In this document: positions 18,011 through 23,417 of the stretch, piece after piece
How the letters are laid out: each line of letters starts with the position of its first letter
Position numbering within the stretch: the first letter of the stretch is position 1
From: Paramacrobiotus richtersi
Taxonomy: Eukaryota > Tardigrada > Eutardigrada > Parachela > Macrobiotidae
DNA length: 23,417 bases
Assembly (NCBI GenBank): GCA_034698045.1
Contig: JAQGAU010000829.1
Coordinates: 1-23,417, forward strand
Direction: 5' to 3'
The notes under the pieces: generated by a model
Database searches by the model: none
What the model saw: the letters and a program-made list of their open reading frames with translations, nothing else
Told to the model about the DNA's origin: nothing
Translations under genes and position numbers: made by a program

Positions 18011-19729
18011 GATCAGACCACCGATAACCTTAATTATGTATCGGAAAACATTGCGGCATTGGATTGCCGAATTGACCATAATTTTCTTTTGAATTTGTTT
18101 ACGCTCTCCCGATCCAGTCCTATTTTTGCAGCAAAACAGCTGAAATATCCAAAATGTTTTGCATTACAAATGATTACCGCTGATAAAGCTGCCATATACC
18201 GGTGTAATCCGAAAAATGTTACATTTTCTGTTGAAAGTGTGTCATGTACATTTCCCCAGCCGCAATACAACAAACGCACACTAGCGGCAGACGGTGAAAC
18301 ACTGGTACCGTTTGGATGCCTGCATACGATGCCATTCGTAAATATTAATGGTGAAATTCACCACGTTGAGAACGATGAATGGGTACAAAGTACGGCAAAT
18401 ACTCAGCAAGCAGCCCACATGCATATCAACACGCGGTTTGTTGCCGTAGCCGACACGACAGCCACATATTATCATGCTGAATCAGTGTACCAGCATGTGC
18501 ATGAACGCACGCTTGCATTGGAGAGATTACTCTCAGTCACGTCCGCTCTCCCAGCAGAAATTGCCAGAATTGCCTCTTATGACTGGCACACAGAAGTACA
18601 TGTGACGAGAGTTATCTATGTTATTATTTTATTCTTATTCCTATGTATTTGTATATACATTAGCCTACTAATCTTGCGATGGATACTAATAACATGGCTG
18701 AGTCGAGAGACCACCATGTCAAGTCAGCTGGAACCACGCATGGAGAGCACACAACTGAAAACAGCAATGAAGAGAAAAGATAACGAACACCCACTGACAA
18801 GGAAAAGAGTGCACTTCGCACTTCCTCCAGACAGCCTATATGAAGACCACGACGACGGCAGTATGGCTGTTGATCAGCCTGACACCTTAGTTGCCTCACT
18901 AACACCTCTAGCCGTTTACTCCGTTGCATTTGTTGATCCTTCTGCAGTCATGGATGTTAGTAATGATTATCCCCGTAATTCATCACCAGAAGTGCCGTAC
19001 ACCCCATCTAAACGTACTCGTGCCTTCAAACCGAAAGTTCCCACCTCAATGAACATCACCAAGAAGGCCACCACCAGTAAGCTGAAGCGAATCGATGCCT
19101 TTAACCAGATTAAACTGCAGCGAACCAGCGCCGTTTGGAATGCCATTGATAAGTGCATCGATCAGGTCAGCATCGTGAGAGACGTTGCCAACTACGCTGG
19201 GAATCAGCCATCACATGCCGACATCGGAGCTGTTGCTAAAGTGTTCACGGAGTTTACGGAAACCATTGCGAATACGGTAAGCGTCATTGGCAAGGATAAC
19301 AACATGTTATGGAAGGCGGTCTCAGCTTGCCGCTCCCTCTGCCAGTCGGCCGAGGAGAACGTCGAACGCTACGTGGCCCTGATGGCCAAGGCCGCTACTG
19401 AACATCTGGCCAAACCAACCGGGACCGGACGGCCACCAACCCCGTATCCCCACGAACAACTGGCTGCTATGCGTTCAGTACAATACGATCTGAGCATGGC
19501 GCCACCACCCTTGGGAGTCACTTATCCTGGACCTTTTGTGTCGCCCATTGACCCGCGCATACAACGCCTGATCCAGGAAGCCAAGCGAGAAAACGAACGA
19601 CCACCAATTGTGTTCCGTTACAAGCCAGTGGTGGTGACACCGGCCAGCCCGGACCCGAGTGACCATGGATTGACCATCAGCGATGGACCTGAACCGGACA
19701 TCGAGATCGAGGAGGTGAATGAGGTCTGA
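18011..19729 (+). CDS. C-terminal env-like ectodomain, transmembrane segment and large novel tail
   Basis: One unbroken frame of over 570 codons, the longest intact stretch of the element, opening right after a run of ten T (18001-18010). Residues up to about 18610 look like an ectodomain: ENIAALDCRIDHNFLLNL, KYPKCFAL and several spaced Cys. A transmembrane segment of about 29 hydrophobic residues (about 18611-18697) follows. After it comes an extension of about 338 residues, far longer than the usual short cytoplasmic tail of Env proteins. It is basic near the membrane, then helical and finally Pro-rich. The tail is visibly more G/C-rich than gag and pol. The stop is TGA at 19727-19729. No ATG is needed at 18059; the real start lies upstream and is lost to the frame changes. 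Confidence 0.7.
   Translation, partial: DQTTDNLNYVSENIAALDCRIDHNFLLNLFTLSRSSPIFAAKQLKYPKCFALQMITADKAAIYRCNPKNVTFSVESVSCTFPQPQYNKRTLAADGETLVPFGCLHTMPFVNINGEIHHVENDEWVQSTANTQQAAHMHINTRFVAVADTTATYYHAESVYQHVHERTLALERLLSVTSALPAEIARIASYDWHTEVHVTRVIYVIILFLFLCICIYISLLILRWILITWLSRETTMSSQLEPRMESTQLKTAMKRKDNEHPLTRKRVHFALPPDSLYEDHDDGSMAVDQPDTLVASLTPLAVYSVAFVDPSAVMDVSNDYPRNSSPEVPYTPSKRTRAFKPKVPTSMNITKKATTSKLKRIDAFNQIKLQRTSAVWNAIDKCIDQVSIVRDVANYAGNQPSHADIGAVAKVFTEFTETIANTVSVIGKDNNMLWKAVSACRSLCQSAEENVERYVALMAKAATEHLAKPTGTGRPPTPYPHEQLAAMRSVQYDLSMAPPPLGVTYPGPFVSPIDPRIQRLIQEAKRENERPPIVFRYKPVVVTPASPDPSDHGLTISDGPEPDIEIEEVNEV
18716..19729 (+). other. Novel C-terminal extension, possibly an independent ORF
   Basis: Starts at an in-frame ATG in a near-ideal context (accaccATGt) right after the transmembrane segment, and runs 337 codons to the stop. 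Visible parts: basic clusters (MKRKDNEHPLTRKRVHF and SKRTRAFKPKVP) that could be nuclear-localisation or RNA-binding signals; a helical centre with Cys (SAVWNAIDKCIDQVSIVRDV, WKAVSACRSLCQSAEENVERY); then Pro-rich RPPTPYP and APPPLGVTYPGP; and an acidic end. I recognise no family. It could be a fused tail, a separately translated accessory protein, or a captured host domain. Confidence 0.55.
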
Positions 19730-20023
19730 TTCAACTGGAAATTACTTTTTTTTGCTTTGCCATCTCTATATATACATATGCACTAACAACTGTTTTAGCT
19801 ATAATGCTTTTGCTTAAATGAAATTTAAAAATGAAATGAATGAATCATAAAATTGTTTTTCATAAAATCATGTTCTTGTCCTTCATCATCAGATACGGTT
19901 ACTGTAGCCCATATGACCACACTCTTATAAGCTGCAACTATGATAACTTTAATGCTTCTGAATTTTGATAATTGTTATCCGCTTATCCCATTTCGTCATC
20001 TTCGCCGGGACGGCGAAGTCCCC
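19730..20023 (+). other. Ty3 element 3' untranslated stretch
   Basis: About 290 bp, A/T-rich at first (tatatatacatatg near 19768), with no ORF. A short inverted repeat, cgccgggacggcg, lies near 20003-20015, just before the polypurine tract. Confidence 0.6.
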
Positions 20024-20033
20024 AAAAGGAGGA
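20024..20033 (+). other. Ty3 element polypurine tract
   Basis: AAAAGGAGGA, one base before the 3' LTR start TGTCACG at 20035. It is the expected plus-strand primer. Confidence 0.8.
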
Positions 20034-20034
20034 C

Positions 20035-20386
20035 TGTCACGCTGTGAGTCAACACCCCCATGAGTCAACGTAGAACCGTCTAGAACGGTCCCGAACCGTC
20101 CCGTACGATCCAGTACCGTCTCGACCCATCTCGTACGATCGCGATGCGTCTGGAGCCGGCAACCGGCTTCCGCCAAGGGGTATATAAGCCCCCATCCGAG
20201 ACCAGCCGGAGTCAGTCACAGCCAACCAAGCCTCAAGCACCTAGCTAGCTAACCAGTGGTCAATGGGCAGTTTAGTCAATAAAGTCATGAGCATCCCTGT
20301 TTCCGGTTCGTTGTAGATCATAGTCATATAGTCATAGGCTCCCATATGCACACATTAGGTAGGACTCATTAGTCACACAGTTGTGA
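20035..20386 (+). repeat. Ty3 element 3' LTR
   Basis: 352 bp; matches 10178-10549 except for six transitions and the absence of one 20-bp U3 unit. TATATAA at 20181-20187 and AATAAA at 20278-20283. Confidence 0.95.
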
Positions 20387-21364
20387 GACAAACAATGCTC
20401 ATAATTCAGCATTTACAGAACAGAATCTGATACAACGAAAGCAGCTCGTATTTTCAACAAAACAGTAGCTAATATTTCCAGAAGTTGACAGAAATATCAC
20501 TCGGCCAAATTACCGAATTCAGCCTGTCTTTTTCACATTCAAGAAATGTTCCAAGTACTGCACTGCCAGTGCATGAAAGTGCATTATTCAGGACAGTAGC
20601 TGATCTCCACTAACAACAACAGTACTGGTTCGTGCGATGTTCCACTGTTTTCGAAATTAATCCTTTTTCACTTGTGACTTTTCTACGTCTCTTAATGCGG
20701 CAGCACCGTTAGGAGACGAACATTGCTAACTCTGCGACACCAATTGCGATCCATAAGAATTTATCCTACCGATGAATTAATAGTAATAAAGATAAATTGT
20801 CTGTTTCGTTTCTAACCTTTCCTTAAGAACAAATATTTCATTAGCTCAGCCGACAAAACACTCGAGAGTATCGAAAGCAGAAGTGAACCTAGCAAGTGCC
20901 GCTCAAAGCTGTTACGACTACAAGTCCAGGCAAGCATGAAAACTTTAACGGATTTATTCGTCCAGAAAGGTTTATGCCCCAATGTTCCGTGCCCTTTCGG
21001 TGCACGTTTTTTAAAGTCACCCAATATCTGCCAGCATTGTACAGATATACGTTGAACTTCCCGCGGACACCTTCTGTCTACGGGACCCTAGCTGACGTGT
21101 CCGAGTGAAATTGATCGTTGCCGGCATCTAGCAGTTTAAGTTAGATAACCCGATGACCTTTGAAGCGTGTCCCCAAAGTGCATAATAACAAACCTGGAAT
21201 ACTCTCCGTATAGATATGGTTCAGGACCCAGGTACAATCGGGCATAACGTATTTATAGCCCTAGATTTTGACTTTAACGAACGCAGTATTCTTCTCTTTT
21301 CTACAACATTTTTTTGCAGGGAAAGTAAAACAAATTTTTGTACTATGCCTGTTACCGCCGATAT
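20387..21364. other. Intergenic sequence right of the Ty3 insertion
   Basis: No gene, RNA or repeat that I can support. Short ORFs on both strands at 20812-21108 overlap each other and have no motif. Confidence 0.5.
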
Positions 21365-21710
21365 TGTGGCACCCTCCGCCGAAATGTTCCATCGGTCCGG
21401 CAATAATGCCCCCCTTCAGAATAGCATTTCCATACAGTTTTACATACAGACCAGGAGTGTGGAAGAGGACGTGAATTTTCCCGCCAACTGTACTCAGCAA
21501 CACCCACCGCGATATGGCATGCAATACCATGTCCTCCAGATCGCACAGACGCCATGGTTAGCACAAGGAAATATGATTGCCCAACAGATGAGAAAGGAGG
21601 TTTTGCAAATTTACGGGGTATTCACATCATAGTCGATAATTGTACTTTTGGTATAAAAGCAGGTCATGACTATTGTAACAGTATGCGAATAAAGATCGCA
21701 TCGTATTACT
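21365..21710 (+). repeat. Candidate solo LTR
   Basis: 346 bp flanked by ATAT on both sides (21361-21364 and 21711-21714), the 4-bp duplication length typical of many Ty3/gypsy integrases. It starts TGTGGCACC and contains TATAAAA at 21652-21658 followed by AATAAA at 21688-21693, only about 30 bp apart. That compact promoter/poly(A) spacing is typical of LTR U3-R. The 3' end TATTACT lacks the usual CA, and ATAT is a low-information duplication. No other copy is in the window to confirm the ends. Confidence 0.4.
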
Positions 21711-22327
21711 ATATTGAAAGTTGATTTGAAACCGTAAAACACCAATGACCAATTTATTTGTGCCTGCTGCATAACCCTAGCCCACTCCGGCGTTCATAGA
21801 AAGTAAGCCACCTGAATTCCGGCTGCTTGATGAGTATAACATCATCTGACTGATTTTGGCATACAGAATACCCATATTTGGCTGCGATTTCCGGCTAGCC
21901 AAAACTCAAGCAAATTAACCACAATTAGATATGGCTTATGTAGTACTTTTTAAACTGATCCGACGAACTAGCATAACTGACGTAATCATATATCGTAATT
22001 ATCCTTGAGCTTTAAAACGTCGATCGTATACCGTGTTCCTCAGGTAACCAAGCCACCTATCTGTATCATAAGTTTAGCTGACGCCGATAGCGGACCGTTC
22101 AGCTTCTTAGGGAAACTGTATTATTTATCCGAAACGAGTGACCATAAAGGCATTTTCGGCTCAGAATAGCCTTTGTGCCGCTTAAAAAGTAGGCTAATTT
22201 TTTTTGACTGTGAACGCATTACGAAGCCAGAGGCAACAGTAATTTATGGCGATGATCAACAAATTCCAAACTTGGTGCAGTTAAAATAACGCCAAGTAAA
22301 AGGCGAAAGTTAATCGTGCAAACTAGT
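21711..22327. other. 3' flank of the minus-strand M13 pseudogene
   Basis: Read on the minus strand it shows weak similarity to the 3' flank of the plus-strand M13 gene (for example a 'ctgctttttcaa'-like block followed by 'ctctga...aaaatgc', near 7700-7733 versus about 22200-22150). No independent gene seen. Confidence 0.4.
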
Positions 22328-23417
22328 CTACCATACAACTTGTTTCACCGCTGGATTCATTGGAGCATTTTTACGGCATTTAAAAGCGGTCGAAAATTCA
22401 GGCATATTGGAAACGACTCCATTAACTCTGAAGCGTTTTGGTGTATGGGTGTCTTCCATCAGGTCAGTTCGTTCTTTTTCGATGCGCTGCTTGCTACACC
22501 ATATCTGCGAGCACAAGTAAAAACGGTAAGGATACAAGTATGTTTACAGTAAGGACTTTATCGTTTCTAGCATAACCGGGCATTCAACACTTACTTGTCA
22601 GGCAGAAAAAAAAAACAGCTGCATTGGTGTGTACTTGTCCAATGTCATACTGCAGCACCATGCCTTTCGTTCGCGCTTCGTACAGTGCCGCTGTTTTGTT
22701 GCTCCACCAAACCCGACGGAGCCCTTGATCATCGAAGTTGGCCCCAGTGTTATCGAATAAATGCGTTGCTTCATGGCCGATGACGGAACCGATGCCACCG
22801 TAGTTCAGATACTGTGGACATTCCGAGTCGTAAAACGGGAGCTGGAGTATGGCCACCAACATTGCTGCAGTCATGCAAAAAAGTTAGACAAGGTTACAAA
22901 GAAGCTAGTGAACCGGTCGGAGCGAAATGGAGTATTTCCATGTACAAGAATATGAAGGAAAGAGCGATGTTGACAACCGGTTTTGCGTACCGCGACAGCG
23001 CAGTCAGTTTTCATCCGATTCACGTCAAATTTTAACGGAACTGGACTATGACAGATGAGCTGGATAGTTTTGATATTTGTACTTCTAAAAATTAGCGTGA
23101 TATGATCAAAATGAGGACACAACGGGCCCGACACATGTGAAGCAAAAGCTTTCTTTCTGCTTAATATACAGTCTGCGCAGTGGCTATCCGTGTAATGTAC
23201 TTGCATGCCAGCTACACTCTTGACGAAATAACACAACTTTACACAACCTCACTTGAAATTTCTACGTTAGCTTCGTCGTCTACCGCTTGTGCAGCGGATT
23301 GTCATAACCTTTATAAGTTATTAAATTAGTCTTTCTTTACAAAATCTTACATAGGACGTTCTTATTTTGCACAACGTTTGCATTGACTTCAGTGATATCC
23401 GGTGTGTCAATAACTGG
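22328..23417 (-). pseudogene. Decayed M13 (neprilysin-like) metallopeptidase, C-terminal half, continues off the right edge
   Basis: Minus-strand exons homologous to exons 7-10 of the plus-strand gene. The NAFY exon enters from the right edge and ends near 23371. The zinc exon starts at 22864 and has HEATH at 22775-22761. The fused exon remnant ends at 22595. The last exon is 22504-22328 (IWCSKQRIEK to KQVVW, stop at 22330-22328). Four lesions are visible. The substrate-binding residues after NA are replaced (NANVVQNKN in place of the usual aromatic-rich sequence) and the donor there is lost. A deletion of about 230 bp relative to the plus copy joins the middle of the zinc exon to the next exon, removing GENIAD with the third zinc ligand. 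The join shifts the frame. A TGA falls in the SAGQ position. The upstream intron is about 500 bp against 78 bp. It cannot encode an active peptidase. Confidence 0.85.

Larger units (their letters stand above)
10178..20386 (+). mobile_element. Ty3/gypsy-class LTR retrotransposon with an env-like region
   Basis: A 10.2-kb element with direct LTRs (10178-10549 and 20035-20386), a primer site 5 bases after the 5' LTR and a polypurine tract before the 3' LTR. Domain order is gag, protease, RT, RNase H, integrase, env-like, which is the Ty3/gypsy (Metaviridae) order. Integrase has an exact D-D-35-E spacing and a GPF module. The LTRs differ by six transitions and one 20-bp unit over about 352 bp. 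Coding frames are broken by stops at 11822, 13157, 14524, 16134, 16917 and 17229 and by frame changes near 14780, 14880, 15217, 17470 and 17950-18010. A clear target-site duplication is not visible: caaa abuts the 5' LTR on the left, while the right flank reads gacaaac. This copy is probably non-autonomous. Confidence 0.93.

Noticed and set aside
18281..18929. Minus-strand ORFs opposite the env-like region
   Set aside because: Shadows of the long plus-strand frame; no motifs.
10171..20395. caaa beside both Ty3 LTR ends as a target-site duplication
   Set aside because: On the right it is offset by two bases from the shared LTR end, so it does not fit a simple duplication.
1..23417. CRISPR arrays, tRNA or rRNA genes, bacterial operons
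   Set aside because: No regularly spaced direct repeats, cloverleaf with A/B boxes or ribosomal sequence was seen; splice sites show the DNA is eukaryotic.

Overview
The window is eukaryotic nuclear DNA, most likely from an arthropod and possibly a chelicerate. The evidence is a multi-exon, secreted M13 (neprilysin-like) metallopeptidase gene with GT-AG introns, a second decayed M13 copy nearby, and LTR retroelements with arthropod-style promoters (TATA box plus a TCAGT initiator). The species cannot be named from the sequence alone. Short introns of 78-88 bp make a large-intron tick genome less certain than the peptidase family would suggest.

Layout. 1-2369 is the 5' flank of the M13 gene; its first ~1.4 kb is a diverged copy of 7835-8980, so the peptidase locus appears to be a decayed tandem array with a period of about 7.6-7.8 kb. 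2370-7657 (+) is an M13 gene that I could assemble into ten exons and about 747 residues, with all catalytic residues present. Its introns carry a foldback structure (about 4018-4546) and a complete antisense TRIM-type LTR element (5140-6330, 137-bp LTRs, 5-bp target duplication). 7658-10177 is intergenic and holds an unusual run of perfect hairpins at 9212-9757. 10178-20386 (+) is a Ty3/gypsy-class retrotransposon with an env-like region, LTRs of 372 and 352 bp, gag-protease, RT, RNase H, integrase, and then a glycoprotein-like region ending in a ~338-residue extension of unknown nature. 20387-22327 is intergenic and contains a candidate solo LTR (21365-21710). 22328-23417 (-) is an M13 pseudogene that runs off the right edge, tail-to-tail with the first gene.

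How things fit. The LTRs of the Ty3 element differ by only six substitutions, all transitions, plus one 20-bp repeat unit, so the insertion is fairly young. Even so, the coding region has about six in-frame stops and about five frame changes, so this copy should not be autonomous. The exceptions are long unbroken stretches: the gag core, the integrase core, and above all the last 1.7 kb (second half of the env-like protein plus its tail). The Ty3 element and the small TRIM have unrelated LTRs but share the first ten bases of their primer-binding sites, which suggests the same tRNA primer and perhaps a helper relationship.

The most novel items are the large C-terminal extension on the env-like protein, the hairpin cluster at 9.2-9.8 kb, and the TRIM/Ty3 shared primer site. 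Exon borders, family assignments and lesions were worked out by eye; no database search was possible.
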